Shown in pieces: positions 9,206 through 18,485 of a stretch of DNA of 64,000 nucleotides. A program made the position numbers and the translations under genes. The stretch is taken from assembly GCF_009933335.1 (NCBI RefSeq), contig NZ_MAEL01000010.1, forward strand, positions 1-64,000. Direction: 5' to 3'. The DNA comes from Candidatus Enterococcus willemsii (GTDB lineage: Bacteria; Bacillota; Bacilli; Lactobacillales; Enterococcaceae). Under the pieces are notes generated by a model. It made no database searches and had not been told where the DNA came from. It worked only from the letters and a program-made list of their open reading frames with translations. The first letter of the stretch is position 1, and each line of letters opens with the position of its first letter.

Positions 9206-10006
9206 ATGGGGACAATTGGCTTTTACGGTGCAGGTAATATGGCGCATGCGATTATTCATGGCATGTTAGCAGAGGGATTGTATCAAAAAGAAGAGATTTT
9301 AGTCTACAATCATCGTTATGAACCCACATTAAAAAAACTAGAAGAACAATACCAAATTAGACCGATTTTAGATGAAAAGGAATTATTTGCTAAAACAGAT
9401 TTGATTATTTTTGCGGTGAAGCCAGAAATTTTACTTGCTAAGTTACCTGGTTTTAAGCAATTTTTGACAGAGGAACATTTACTAGTTTCCATAGCTGCGG
9501 GTGTAACAATTCAGCAAATGGAAGAATTAGTTGGTTTGCATAAAATTGTTCGAGTAATGCCAAATACCCCAGCAGCAGTGGGCGAAGGTATGACCTCGTT
9601 GTCTATCAATTCAGAGGTCACTGATAGCGAGCAAGCGAAAGTTCTACAGGTATTCCAAAGCTTTGGTCGTGCAGTTGTCTTGCCAGAAAGTCAAATTGAT
9701 GCAGTTGTTGGTGTCAGTGGTTCATCCCCAGCATATGCCTATTTATTTATAGAGGCATTAGCAGACGGTGCAGTCTTAGAGGGTATGAAACGTACGGATG
9801 CTTATGAATTTGCTGCACAAGCTGTTCTCGGGGCAGCTAAGATGGTTTTAGAGACTGGTGAGCATCCAGGGGCGTTGAAAGATAAAGTTTGTTCACCTGG
9901 TGGAACGACGATTGCAGCGGTTCGTTCACTAGAAGCCAATGGTTTTCGCCATGCTGTTATCGAAGCTGTTCAAACAGCCGCAAAAAAAAATCGTGAACTT
10001 ACTTAA
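9206..10006 (+). CDS. proC: Pyrroline-5-carboxylate reductase
   Basis: Catalyses the final NAD(P)H-dependent step of proline synthesis. The 266 residues begin with the Rossmann motif GFYGAGNMAHAI. They also carry MPNTPAAVGEGM and the C-terminal signature CSPGGTTIAAVRSLE. ATG 9206 is chosen because AGGAG lies 8 bases upstream; the GTG nine bases earlier overlaps that site. It is the last gene before a bidirectional terminator. Confidence 0.94.
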   Translation: MGTIGFYGAGNMAHAIIHGMLAEGLYQKEEILVYNHRYEPTLKKLEEQYQIRPILDEKELFAKTDLIIFAVKPEILLAKLPGFKQFLTEEHLLVSIAAGVTIQQMEELVGLHKIVRVMPNTPAAVGEGMTSLSINSEVTDSEQAKVLQVFQSFGRAVVLPESQIDAVVGVSGSSPAYAYLFIEALADGAVLEGMKRTDAYEFAAQAVLGAAKMVLETGEHPGALKDKVCSPGGTTIAAVRSLEANGFRHAVIEAVQTAAKKNRELT

Positions 10007-10007
10007 A

Positions 10008-10046
10008 TACAATGACGAAGACATCTTAGATGCTTCGTCATTTTTT
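10008..10046. terminator. Bidirectional terminator between proC and an ABC ATPase gene
   Basis: AATGACGAAG pairs with CTTCGTCATT, extended inward by ACATC/GATG, with a T-run on the plus strand and A-rich sequence on the other side. It serves the convergent genes. Confidence 0.8.
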
Positions 10047-10047
10047 G

Positions 10048-10839
10048 TTAATTCAAATGATTGGCAGGTAAAACGACTTTACGTTGCTCAGAGAGTGCAT
10101 ACATCGTAATTGGTTTATCATAAAATTTAGGTAACAATGCTTCTGTCATCATTTCTTCGCGGAGACCTTTAGCGAAAATCTCACCATTTTTTAACATCAT
10201 TACATGACTAATAATAGGTAAAATTTCTTCGGTATGATGTGTAACGAATAATAAACCAGGAGCATCAGGTTGGCGCATTAAATGATCGATTTTAATTAAT
10301 AATTCTTCTCGAGCGAATAAATCAAGTCCGTTACAAGGTTCATCTAAAATTAACAGTTCTGGTTCGGCCATCAAAGCCCGCGCAATGAGCACAATTTGGC
10401 GCTCTCCTTGAGACAGAAAATGGTAGTTCTTGCCAATCAGACTTTCGGCATCTAAGGAAACCAAGATTTCTTTGGCAGTATTTAAGTCTTCTTGTGTAAA
10501 TTTTTGATAAATACCGATACTAGCAAATTTTCCGGATAGCACAATACGTTCCGCTGTATCATTGACGTTTAAACGGTATTGCAATGCTGTACTGACCCAG
10601 CCAATCCGTTTAGACAATTCAGGGATAGACGTTTGGCCGAAGACTTGATCTAAGACCGTCAAACGCCCTTTAGAAGGCCAAAGACTACCAGTTATTAATT
10701 GTAAGAGCAAGGTTTTGCCTGCGCCATTTAGTCCAAGAATCCCCCAATTTTCGCCCTCATTAATTTGCCAACTAATATGATTTAAAAGTGCTTGTTGTTT
10801 ACGAATAAATGAAACATCTTCAAATGTTAAAATTGCCAT
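10048..10839 (-). CDS. ABC transporter ATP-binding protein (YlmA-like)
   Basis: A 263-residue ABC ATPase with Walker A GLNGAGKT (about residue 38), the signature LSQGERQ (a variant of LSGGQ), Walker B LLILDEPCNGLD and the switch His in FVTHH. It resembles Bacillus YlmA and the ModF/PhnC-like group. No permease lies beside it, so either it works with a distant partner or acts as a soluble ABC protein. AAGGAGG precedes the ATG closely. Substrate unknown. Confidence 0.82.
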   Translation of the reverse strand: MAILTFEDVSFIRKQQALLNHISWQINEGENWGILGLNGAGKTLLLQLITGSLWPSKGRLTVLDQVFGQTSIPELSKRIGWVSTALQYRLNVNDTAERIVLSGKFASIGIYQKFTQEDLNTAKEILVSLDAESLIGKNYHFLSQGERQIVLIARALMAEPELLILDEPCNGLDLFAREELLIKIDHLMRQPDAPGLLFVTHHTEEILPIISHVMMLKNGEIFAKGLREEMMTEALLPKFYDKPITMYALSEQRKVVLPANHLN

Positions 10840-10978
10840 ACAAATTCCTCCTTTTTATTCATCATACCAGTCTCTTACAAATTAACCAATAGTATTTTGA
10901 ATTTTCTAACAATTGGCTTTCGCTATCTTTTTCGTTCATTTTTGTTAAAATGGAAAAAAAGAGAAAGAAGGCAATCGA

Positions 10979-11296
10979 ATGGCAAATTGGCGTGAAGTTG
11001 TAGCATTATGTAGTGAAGAAAGAATCTTTTGGGATGACCACTACTATCGTTTTCGAAAAATTGGTGATGATACCTATGAATTATCTCGCTTAGTTGCAGG
11101 TCCATGTGGGGAGAACACGTACCATCCTAAATTAACTGTTAAAGTGGAAAATGAGATGTTCATTCCAATGACGTATTTTGATAATACCGATACACCAGTT
11201 AAAGAATTTACTAGAGAAGATGATGAGTCCTTTATAGATCAAGAGTTTGTGACATTATTAGAGATGTTTATGGAAGCAAAAGAACACCAAGAATAA
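10979..11296 (+). CDS. Conserved hypothetical protein
   Basis: A 105-residue acidic soluble protein starting MANWREVVALCSEERIFWDD, rich in aromatic residues, with no signal peptide or membrane helix. I do not recognise the family; it looks like a small conserved lactic-acid-bacterial protein. GAAAGAAGG lies 8 bases before the ATG. It stands alone, divergent from the upstream ABC ATPase gene. Confidence 0.65.
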   Translation: MANWREVVALCSEERIFWDDHYYRFRKIGDDTYELSRLVAGPCGENTYHPKLTVKVENEMFIPMTYFDNTDTPVKEFTREDDESFIDQEFVTLLEMFMEAKEHQE

Positions 11297-11414
11297 AAAA
11301 GTCCGCTTATTTTTTCGACAAAATTGGATATTTGTACAAAAAAAAGAGCAAAATTAAGCAATAAAATGGAAAGTCTATCAAAATCATGATAAATTATCCA
11401 ACGACATTGAAGAA

Positions 11415-14150
11415 ATGACGGTGAAAATTGTGAAACATATTAAAAATATAGGTGAATTGTATCTATTGGATTGGAAGCGATTAGTGAAAAATCCAATTAC
11501 GATTTTTTTAGTAGTGGCTTTAATGGTCATTCCGTCCTTATATGCGTGGTTTAATATCAAAGCATTGTGGGATCCTTACGGAAATACGAAGGAAATTCCC
11601 ATCGCTGTATATAGTGATGATGTAGGGGCAACATTGAATGACAAAGAGATTCAAATTGGCGATCAAGTGATTGATACTCTCCATGAGAATGATCAGCTAG
11701 GTTGGCGTTTTGTGAAATCAGAAAAAGAATTAACAGAAGGCGTGAAATCTGGTAAATACTATGCAGGTATTTATCTACCGAAAGAATTCTCGGAAGATTT
11801 ACTAAGCTTTACCAAAGGGGAAATCAAAAAGCCAACTATTGATTACTACTTTAATGAAAAGATTAATGCGATTGCACCTAAGATTACTGATAAAGGGGCA
11901 AGTAGTCTTCAAGAACAGATTACAGAGAATTTTATCCATACAGCCAGCTCAACTTTGTTAAAAGCATTTAATGAAGTAGGTTACAATTTAGAAACCAATT
12001 TAGTTTCTATTAATAAGGTCAAGAATTTAATTTTAGAAGTTGATAAAAATGCAGATAAAATTGAAGGATACACGAAAGAAGTACTAGAATTACAAAAAAA
12101 ATTCCCAGAACTAAAAGAAAAACTAGCGAAAGCCGACGAGTTTACTAATTATATTCCTGAAGTAGATGCAATGGGTGAAAAACTAGTCGCAATGAATAAA
12201 AAAATGCCGGAAATTGAAGAACAGGCGAAAATTATTTTAACGTTACAAGAAAAGATTCCTGAAATTCAAAATGCCGGACGACAAATTGCAATGGTCGATG
12301 AAGACTTTGACCAAATTTCAGCAACTTTAACAGATGGGATTGCAGAAGCTAAAAAAGGATTGCAAGTCATCAATGATGTCCAAGCGTTATTACCAAAAAT
12401 TGAACAACTATCCGGCGATGCGACGGCCTTTACTGATAAAACACTAGAAGCTGCCAATGCTTTAGAAGCCAACCTTGATTCCATTACTCAAGTAGTTCAA
12501 ACCAATTTACAAATGGTTATCGGGTTATCCGAAACAGTTAACAGTTGGGCAGGAACGATTAATACAATCTTGAATGAATCAGAGGACTTAACTCCGGAAC
12601 AACGAGCAGCATTGAAGAAAACACTATCTGATATTTCTGCTAGTTTAGCCAAACAGCAAGTGTTCATTGAAGATATGATTAATTGGTTTGAACAATTAGG
12701 GGGACTGGATCAAATAAGTGGTGATTTTAGTGGTGTGAAAAGCAGTTTACGGGAAATCCAAAATGTAATGGGAGCAGCGCAAAAAGCGGCAGACAATCTA
12801 TTACGAATAATTGATTCAGATGATTTAAACAAGGCTAGTATCCAAAACTTCGTCCAACAATTACAAGAACTATCAGGCAATATCGCAAGTATTGGGAACT
12901 CAATTGATGTCACTGCTGTTAGCAATCAAGTACATGATTTGCTAGCAAATAAATTGATTCCAGCGTTAACCAATGCGCAATCGTTATTAGCAGCAACCAA
13001 AAATATTGATTTTGAATCCTTGCTGTCTTCAACAGAAAAAACGATTGGCAATGCCGTAACAATACTTGAAAAATACGAAAAAGAAATGCCAGCGATTGGA
13101 CAAGAAATTCATGATGCCAATGTGTTATTAAATGGCCACATGGACGATATTGTTAATGGAATTAATAAAGGCGTCGATTTGTATCAAAATGAATTACCTG
13201 TGTTAAAAGAAAAACTGAACTTAGCGGCGAACTTTATTACAAATGACTGGCCTACGCTAAAAACGGAAATTACTTCGACCTTAGATACTATGCATGAAAA
13301 ATTACCAAAAGTTGAAACAGCTCTGAATACAGCAGCAGAATTAATTGAAAAGGATTGGCCGTCCCTAAGAAGAGGCGTTCATAAAGCAGCTGATGCGATT
13401 CACAAAGGTGAGGAGATTGCTGATTTAGGAGATATCATTAAACTACTTAAAAATGATGTCAAAGCCGAAAGTGATTTCATTACGTCACCAGTAGAATTAA
13501 AAACCACAGCGATGTATCCAATCGCCAACAATGGTTCAGCAAGTACACCGTTCTATACAGCACTATGTTTATGGGTAGGAGCTTTATTATTGTCAAGTGT
13601 CGCAGCAACAGAATTCCATTTAGAAGGCAAAGACAAAAAACGTTTTAGTAAACGTGAAACGTTCCTGGCCCGCATGGGTACTTTCTTGACCTTTGCGGTA
13701 GGGCAAACACTAATTGTCACCTTAGGAAACTACTTTGCATTAGGCGTTGATGTGCGCGAGCCATTCTATAGTGTCTTGTTTGCTTTAGTCGTAGGACTAA
13801 CCTTTATGATGATTATCTATGTCTTAGTCGGTTTATTCGGCAATGTCGGAAAAGGAATAGGGATTATTATTCTGGTACTATCGATTTCCGGAGGTGGTGG
13901 AAACTATCCGATTCAAGTTTCGGGTAAATTCTTCCAATTCATTAATCCACTCTTACCATTTACCTATGCCGTGGATCTTTTACGAGAATCAGCAGGCGGT
14001 ATCTACTGGCCAAATGCAACCGTTAATTTACTTGTACTAATTGGTTTGTTTATTGTTTTCGGTGTCGTGGGAACAATTGTGAGTCCATTAATGATTAAAC
14101 CGATGGAAAAAGTCGAAAAATTAGCCAAAGAAAGTCATTTCTTCCATTAA
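11415..14150 (+). CDS. yhgE: YhgE/Pip-domain ABC-2 type membrane protein
   Basis: A 911-residue giant membrane protein of the YhgE/Pip family, which includes the lactococcal phage infection protein and type VII secretion-associated proteins. One N-terminal membrane helix (about residues 27-46, with LVVALMVIPSLYAWFNIKAL) leads into an extracellular region of roughly 600 residues. That region is dominated by helical coiled-coil sequence rich in Lys, Glu and Gln. Five to six C-terminal helices (about 710-890) form an ABC-2-like permease domain. The ribosome site is weak (GAAGAA); in-frame GTG codons just inside are alternative starts. It is monocistronic with its own terminator. Confidence 0.88.
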   Translation: MTVKIVKHIKNIGELYLLDWKRLVKNPITIFLVVALMVIPSLYAWFNIKALWDPYGNTKEIPIAVYSDDVGATLNDKEIQIGDQVIDTLHENDQLGWRFVKSEKELTEGVKSGKYYAGIYLPKEFSEDLLSFTKGEIKKPTIDYYFNEKINAIAPKITDKGASSLQEQITENFIHTASSTLLKAFNEVGYNLETNLVSINKVKNLILEVDKNADKIEGYTKEVLELQKKFPELKEKLAKADEFTNYIPEVDAMGEKLVAMNKKMPEIEEQAKIILTLQEKIPEIQNAGRQIAMVDEDFDQISATLTDGIAEAKKGLQVINDVQALLPKIEQLSGDATAFTDKTLEAANALEANLDSITQVVQTNLQMVIGLSETVNSWAGTINTILNESEDLTPEQRAALKKTLSDISASLAKQQVFIEDMINWFEQLGGLDQISGDFSGVKSSLREIQNVMGAAQKAADNLLRIIDSDDLNKASIQNFVQQLQELSGNIASIGNSIDVTAVSNQVHDLLANKLIPALTNAQSLLAATKNIDFESLLSSTEKTIGNAVTILEKYEKEMPAIGQEIHDANVLLNGHMDDIVNGINKGVDLYQNELPVLKEKLNLAANFITNDWPTLKTEITSTLDTMHEKLPKVETALNTAAELIEKDWPSLRRGVHKAADAIHKGEEIADLGDIIKLLKNDVKAESDFITSPVELKTTAMYPIANNGSASTPFYTALCLWVGALLLSSVAATEFHLEGKDKKRFSKRETFLARMGTFLTFAVGQTLIVTLGNYFALGVDVREPFYSVLFALVVGLTFMMIIYVLVGLFGNVGKGIGIIILVLSISGGGGNYPIQVSGKFFQFINPLLPFTYAVDLLRESAGGIYWPNATVNLLVLIGLFIVFGVVGTIVSPLMIKPMEKVEKLAKESHFFH

Positions 14151-14154
14151 AATA

Positions 14155-14200
14155 AAAACTTGTGTGAGTACGGAATAAGGTGCTCACGCAAGTTTTTTTG
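14155..14200 (+). terminator. Terminator after yhgE
   Basis: AAACTTGTGTGAG pairs with CTCACGCAAGTTT (one mismatched pair) and a run of T follows. Confidence 0.85.
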
Positions 14201-14270
14201 TTTTTTAGAAAACTTTATGAAAAAATGAAAATACCTAAAAAAATGTGATGAAAAACAGCGAGATACTGCG

Positions 14271-14299
14271 TTGACTTTTCAATTCTTGAGGCGTAATAT
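14271..14299 (+). promoter_or_regulatory. Promoter of kimA
   Basis: A TTGACT -35 and a TAATAT -10 are separated by exactly 17 bases, about 70 bases before the kimA GTG. No ydaO-type c-di-AMP riboswitch could be recognised in the short leader. Confidence 0.7.
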
Positions 14300-14368
14300 T
14301 CTCTCTTGTCTAACACAAAAAAGTGTGCGATATCAGAATGAAATAAAAAACGCAAGGAGCGAAAATAA

Positions 14369-16192
14369 GTGGAGTATCTAAAACGTTTGTTGGTAGGCAA
14401 ACCCTTAAAGTCTGCAGAAAATGATGAGCAAAAATTAAGTCGTTTTGCTGCATTGGCCTTATTATCATCAGATGCCTTGTCCTCAATTGCTTATGGGACA
14501 GAGCAGATTGTTGTCGTGTTAGTAACACTTTCAACAGCAGCTATTTGGTACTCTTTACCGATTGCGGCATTTGTCATTGTGTTATTAGTGTCGTTAACAT
14601 TGTCGTACCGTCAAATTATTCATGCCTATCCTCATGGGGGAGGAGCTTATATTGTCAGCAGTGAGAACCTCGGTGAGAAAGCAGGATTAGTGGCAGGTGG
14701 TTCGTTACTGATTGATTATATGCTAACTGTAGCAGTATCTGTTTCGGCAGGAGCAGAAGCGATTACTTCTGCAATTCCGGCACTGTATGGTCAGCAAGTC
14801 ACAATTTCAATTATCATTGTTGTGTTAATTATGATGTTAAACTTACGTGGATTACGCGAGTCAGCCGCCTTTTTAATGGTTCCAGTCTACACATTTATTG
14901 CTATTATTACCTTATTAATTATTGTAGGACTGGTTAAAATCGCGTTAGGCATGGCACCATTACATGCAACAGCGGTGCCAGGAACAGTCGTCCCAGGCAT
15001 TACAATTGCCTTGCTGTTGCGAGCTTTTTCATCAGGTTCTTCGTCATTAACTGGTGTGGAAGCAATTAGTAACGCTGTACCTTTTTTCAAAAAGCCCCAT
15101 GCAAAAAATGCGGCAGCAACATTGACAATTATGGCAACTATTTTAGGGTTTTTCTTCGTAGGAATTACCTTTATTAATTACTGGTATGGCGTGGTTCCTA
15201 AAACGGAAGTAACTGTCTTAGCACAAGTCGGAGAGGCTGTCTTTGGTCATAGCGTCATGTTTTATATTTTACAATTTGCGACAGCTTTGATTTTAGCTGT
15301 TGCAGCGAACACAGGTTTTTCAGCGTTTCCAGTGTTAGCCTATAACTTAGCAAAAGATAAATTTATGCCCCATCTTTATCAAGATCGCGGTGATCGCTTA
15401 GGTTATTCAAATGGCATTATGACCTTAGCAGCAGGGTCAATTGTTTTGTTGCTTATTTTTCAAGGCTCAACAGAACGTTTGATTCCTTTGTACTCCATTG
15501 GGGTGTTTATTCCCTTTGCCCTTTCACAAACAGGTATGGTCATTAAGTGGCGAAAAGAAGGGCAGGCGTGGTTCCGCAAGTCGCTAGCAAATATTATTGG
15601 TGCAGCGATTTCTTACGGAATTATTTTGATTTTATTTTTCTATCGTTTAGGTGATATTTGGCCGTTTTTCATTATTATGCCGGTATTGCTGATTGTTTTT
15701 TATAAAATTCATGAGCATTATCATCATGTGGCAGAACAATTACGTTTAGAAAAAGAAGTGAAGATGAAGACATATGATGGAAATACTGTGATTGTGTTGG
15801 TTGGAAATGTGACCCAAGTAAACGTTGGGGCATTAAATTATGCTCAGTCGATTGGCGATTATGTGTTAGCTATGCATGTTTCTTTAGATGAGGATATAGT
15901 GAAAGAAAAAGAAATTGAGCGTGAGTTTAAAGAAAAATTCCCTGATATCCGTTTTTCAGTCGTTCATTCTTCGTATCGTTCGATTGAAAACCCAATCATT
16001 CGTTATGTGGACATTGTCAGTAAAAAAGCCCGACAACTTAACTATACGACGACTGTGGTTATTCCACAATTCGTACCGAAACATCGTTGGCAAAATATTT
16101 TGCATAATCAGACAAGCTTGCGATTGCGTTTCCGTTTGTCATGGCGTGAAAATATAATCGTTAGCACCTATAGTTATCATTTGAAAAAATAA
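14369..16192 (+). CDS. kimA: KimA-type high-affinity potassium importer
   Basis: A 607-residue APC-superfamily transporter, the exact length of Bacillus KimA (YdaO), which imports potassium with protons and is inhibited by c-di-AMP. Matching stretches include GKPLKSAENDEQKLSRFAAL at the start, LSSDALSSIAYGTEQI, YPHGGGAYIVS, AFSSGSSSLTGVEAISNA, AANTGFSAFPVLA and the C-terminal ILHNQTSLRLR. About 12 membrane helices are followed by a cytosolic C-terminal regulatory domain (from residue 465). The start is GTG, nine bases after AAGGAG. It converges on opuC, a second osmotic system. Confidence 0.88.
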   Translation: MEYLKRLLVGKPLKSAENDEQKLSRFAALALLSSDALSSIAYGTEQIVVVLVTLSTAAIWYSLPIAAFVIVLLVSLTLSYRQIIHAYPHGGGAYIVSSENLGEKAGLVAGGSLLIDYMLTVAVSVSAGAEAITSAIPALYGQQVTISIIIVVLIMMLNLRGLRESAAFLMVPVYTFIAIITLLIIVGLVKIALGMAPLHATAVPGTVVPGITIALLLRAFSSGSSSLTGVEAISNAVPFFKKPHAKNAAATLTIMATILGFFFVGITFINYWYGVVPKTEVTVLAQVGEAVFGHSVMFYILQFATALILAVAANTGFSAFPVLAYNLAKDKFMPHLYQDRGDRLGYSNGIMTLAAGSIVLLLIFQGSTERLIPLYSIGVFIPFALSQTGMVIKWRKEGQAWFRKSLANIIGAAISYGIILILFFYRLGDIWPFFIIMPVLLIVFYKIHEHYHHVAEQLRLEKEVKMKTYDGNTVIVLVGNVTQVNVGALNYAQSIGDYVLAMHVSLDEDIVKEKEIEREFKEKFPDIRFSVVHSSYRSIENPIIRYVDIVSKKARQLNYTTTVVIPQFVPKHRWQNILHNQTSLRLRFRLSWRENIIVSTYSYHLKK

Positions 16193-16202
16193 TTTGTCAT
16201 GA

Positions 16203-16247
16203 AAAAAGGAAACCCTTTGAACGGATAGTTCAGGGTTTCCTTTTTAT
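16203..16247. terminator. Bidirectional terminator between kimA and opuCD
   Basis: AAAGGAAACCCT pairs with AGGGTTTCCTTT, extended inward by TGAAC/GTTCA, with T-runs usable on both strands. Confidence 0.88.
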
Positions 16248-16248
16248 T

Positions 16249-16923
16249 TTATGATTCTTTACTTGTTCGTGCGGTTGGATCTAAGCGACGTTCAATGATT
16301 CCAAGTATCCAGTCGGTAAAAATCGACATCACAGCGGTTGGTAAGGCACCTGCTAAGATGATTGCAGCACCATCTGTTGCATTTGTCCCGCGGACGATAA
16401 TGTCACCTAAGCCACCGGCACCAACGAAGGTACCAATTGCAGTGATTCCGATTGCGACAACTAAAGCATTTCGAATACCAGCCATGATAACCGAAATCGA
16501 CAATGGCAATTCAATCATGTATAAACGTTGCCAAGCAGTCATCCCCATACCTTTACCAACGTCCAGTGCGTTACGGTCTACTTGAATCATGCCTGTATAG
16601 GTATTTTTGATGATTGGTAGCAGTGAATACAAGAAGACCGTCACGATAACCACGTTCACACCTAAACCAAAGGCAAACATCAGAATAGAGACCATTGCTA
16701 ACGCTGGAATCGTTTGGATGATATTGGCAACACGAATGACCCAGTCGGATAATTTTTTATTCCGAGAAATTAAAATCCCGATTGGAATTCCCACAATTGC
16801 TGCGAATAACACACCATAAATAGAGATGAGGAAGTGACGAAGGAATTGTGAGAAGACATAACTGCCGTTTTCTTGAAAGTAATAGAGAAACTGTTGCAGT
16901 AAATTCATTTCGTTCATATTCAT
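16249..16923 (-). CDS. opuCD: Glycine betaine/carnitine/choline ABC transporter permease
   Basis: A 224-residue inner-membrane permease of the OpuC/OpuB family for compatible solutes. It has five to six membrane helices and the ABC-permease coupling loop DVGKGMGMTAWQRLYMIELP. Its first codon overlaps the opuCC stop codon (ATGA), showing translational coupling. Last gene of the opuCABCD operon. It pairs with OpuCB to form the channel; substrate range cannot be read from sequence. Confidence 0.92.
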   Translation of the reverse strand: MNMNEMNLLQQFLYYFQENGSYVFSQFLRHFLISIYGVLFAAIVGIPIGILISRNKKLSDWVIRVANIIQTIPALAMVSILMFAFGLGVNVVIVTVFLYSLLPIIKNTYTGMIQVDRNALDVGKGMGMTAWQRLYMIELPLSISVIMAGIRNALVVAIGITAIGTFVGAGGLGDIIVRGTNATDGAAIILAGALPTAVMSIFTDWILGIIERRLDPTARTSKES

Positions 16924-17843
16924 TTCGCATCCTCCTCAAAATAGTTGTGTTGTTCTAAAAACTGTTCTGCAACAATTGAAGGCTCGATTAAATCATTATC
17001 TGATTCATAATTCAATTTTTGCATGGTTTCAGTATCGATTTTCCCAGCTAAACGATTCAATGCATCTTCTAGTTCAGGTACTTCGTCTAACAGTTCTTGA
17101 TTGACGACCGGCGAAGCATCATATGGTGGGAAAAACTGTTTGTCATCTTCTAACATGACCAAATCATAACTAGCAATTCGTCCGTCAGTTGAGTAGCCTA
17201 AGACCACGTCCATGCGATGTGCATCAACGGCATCATAAACTAGACCGATTTGCATAGGTAAAATAGAGCCGAATTTGAAGCCGTATTTTTCTGTGAAACC
17301 ATCATAACCATCACCTTCACGAGTCATCCACGCGCGGTCTGCACCGACGACTAACTCATCAGCAACTGCTTCTAAGTCACTCACTGTTTTTAAATTATAT
17401 TTTTCAGCGGTATCTTTTCTAACGAGAAAGACATAGGTATTGTCAAATCCATAAGAAGGGAGCCATACTTGGTTGTAGCGTTCTTTAAATTCTTTTTGAA
17501 CGACTTTCATCGCTTCATCTGGATCTAAAACAGGTGGTAGTAACAGCGTGGAAGCAATATCCGTTCCTGTATAACGTGTAGAAGAGATACCTGCGTCACC
17601 ATTTAGCATCGCTTGATGGTTAATATTGGTTGTTCCTAAGTTGTTAATAATGGTTGTTTGCTTGTCGGTATAATGTTCGACCATTCCAGAAACGACACTA
17701 CCTAGAATTTGAGATTCAGTCGTAATACCACCGGTAATAGCGATAGTATCTTCATCTGTATTTGAAGCTAGTCCAGGAAATGAACAACCTGCAAATAAAA
17801 ACAGACTTCCGCAAAGTAATAAGATTTTTTTGAATTTATTCAT
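16920..17843 (-). CDS. opuCC: Glycine betaine/carnitine/choline-binding lipoprotein
   Basis: The extracellular solute receptor of the OpuC transporter. The 307 residues begin with a signal peptide ending in LFAGC (lipidated Cys near residue 20) and continue with an OpuAC-type binding domain (AITGGITTESQILG, YTGTDIAS, VVLGYSTDGRIASYDL). It overlaps its upstream neighbour opuCB by TAATG and the downstream opuCD by ATGA. Confidence 0.92.
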   Translation of the reverse strand: MNKFKKILLLCGSLFLFAGCSFPGLASNTDEDTIAITGGITTESQILGSVVSGMVEHYTDKQTTIINNLGTTNINHQAMLNGDAGISSTRYTGTDIASTLLLPPVLDPDEAMKVVQKEFKERYNQVWLPSYGFDNTYVFLVRKDTAEKYNLKTVSDLEAVADELVVGADRAWMTREGDGYDGFTEKYGFKFGSILPMQIGLVYDAVDAHRMDVVLGYSTDGRIASYDLVMLEDDKQFFPPYDASPVVNQELLDEVPELEDALNRLAGKIDTETMQKLNYESDNDLIEPSIVAEQFLEQHNYFEEDAK

Positions 17844-18481
17844 TAGTCATTCTCCTCTCTCAAGGCGGATGGTGTTAGTTTTTCTTCTAGTTTTCCTAAA
17901 AGATAGTCAGACACAATCGCTAGAATGATGACAGGAATAGTTCCTGCTAAAATCAATGGTGGTTGATAGTTGTCTAATCCACTAAAGATCATGACACCAA
18001 GTCCGCCAGCTCCAATGTAAGAAGCGAGGGTTGCCCATGCAATGACATACACAGCTGCTAAACGTACGCCAGCCATGATGGTTGGCAAGGCAATGGGCAC
18101 TTCAACGCTGATAATTGATTGGATATTCGTCATCCCCATCCCTTTGGCAACATCAATATAATTAGGATCAACATTTTTCATCCCAATATACGTATTTCGC
18201 AAAATGGGTAGTAATGAGTAGATGAATAATGCGACAATCGCTGGCGCAACGCCGACTCCAAGAAAAGGAATCATTAAAGTTAAAAGGGCCAATGATGGAA
18301 TGGTTTGTAATGCACTCGTAACTCCAATAACGACATTGGCAATTTTAGGGAAGCGTGTAAGCAAAATACCTACTGGGATTGCGACAAGTGCCCCCAATAG
18401 CAAGGCAGCGAATGAAATATAAATATGTTGCATGGTATTTGAAAAAATTTGAGCGCCGTATTCTGTAAAGAAGGCTTGCAT
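17843..18481 (-). CDS. opuCB: Glycine betaine/carnitine/choline ABC transporter permease
   Basis: A 212-residue permease, paralogous to OpuCD, with five to six membrane helices and the EAA-like loop [28 protein letters not shown] ribosome site lies just after the opuCA stop codon, with only four bases between the genes. It forms a heterodimeric pore with OpuCD. Confidence 0.92.
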   Translation of the reverse strand: MQAFFTEYGAQIFSNTMQHIYISFAALLLGALVAIPVGILLTRFPKIANVVIGVTSALQTIPSLALLTLMIPFLGVGVAPAIVALFIYSLLPILRNTYIGMKNVDPNYIDVAKGMGMTNIQSIISVEVPIALPTIMAGVRLAAVYVIAWATLASYIGAGGLGVMIFSGLDNYQPPLILAGTIPVIILAIVSDYLLGKLEEKLTPSALREEND

Positions 18482-18485
18482 AAGT

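Noticed and set aside
14200-14368. c-di-AMP (ydaO) riboswitch before kimA
   Set aside because: The leader after the promoter is only about 60 bases and none of the conserved aptamer blocks is present.
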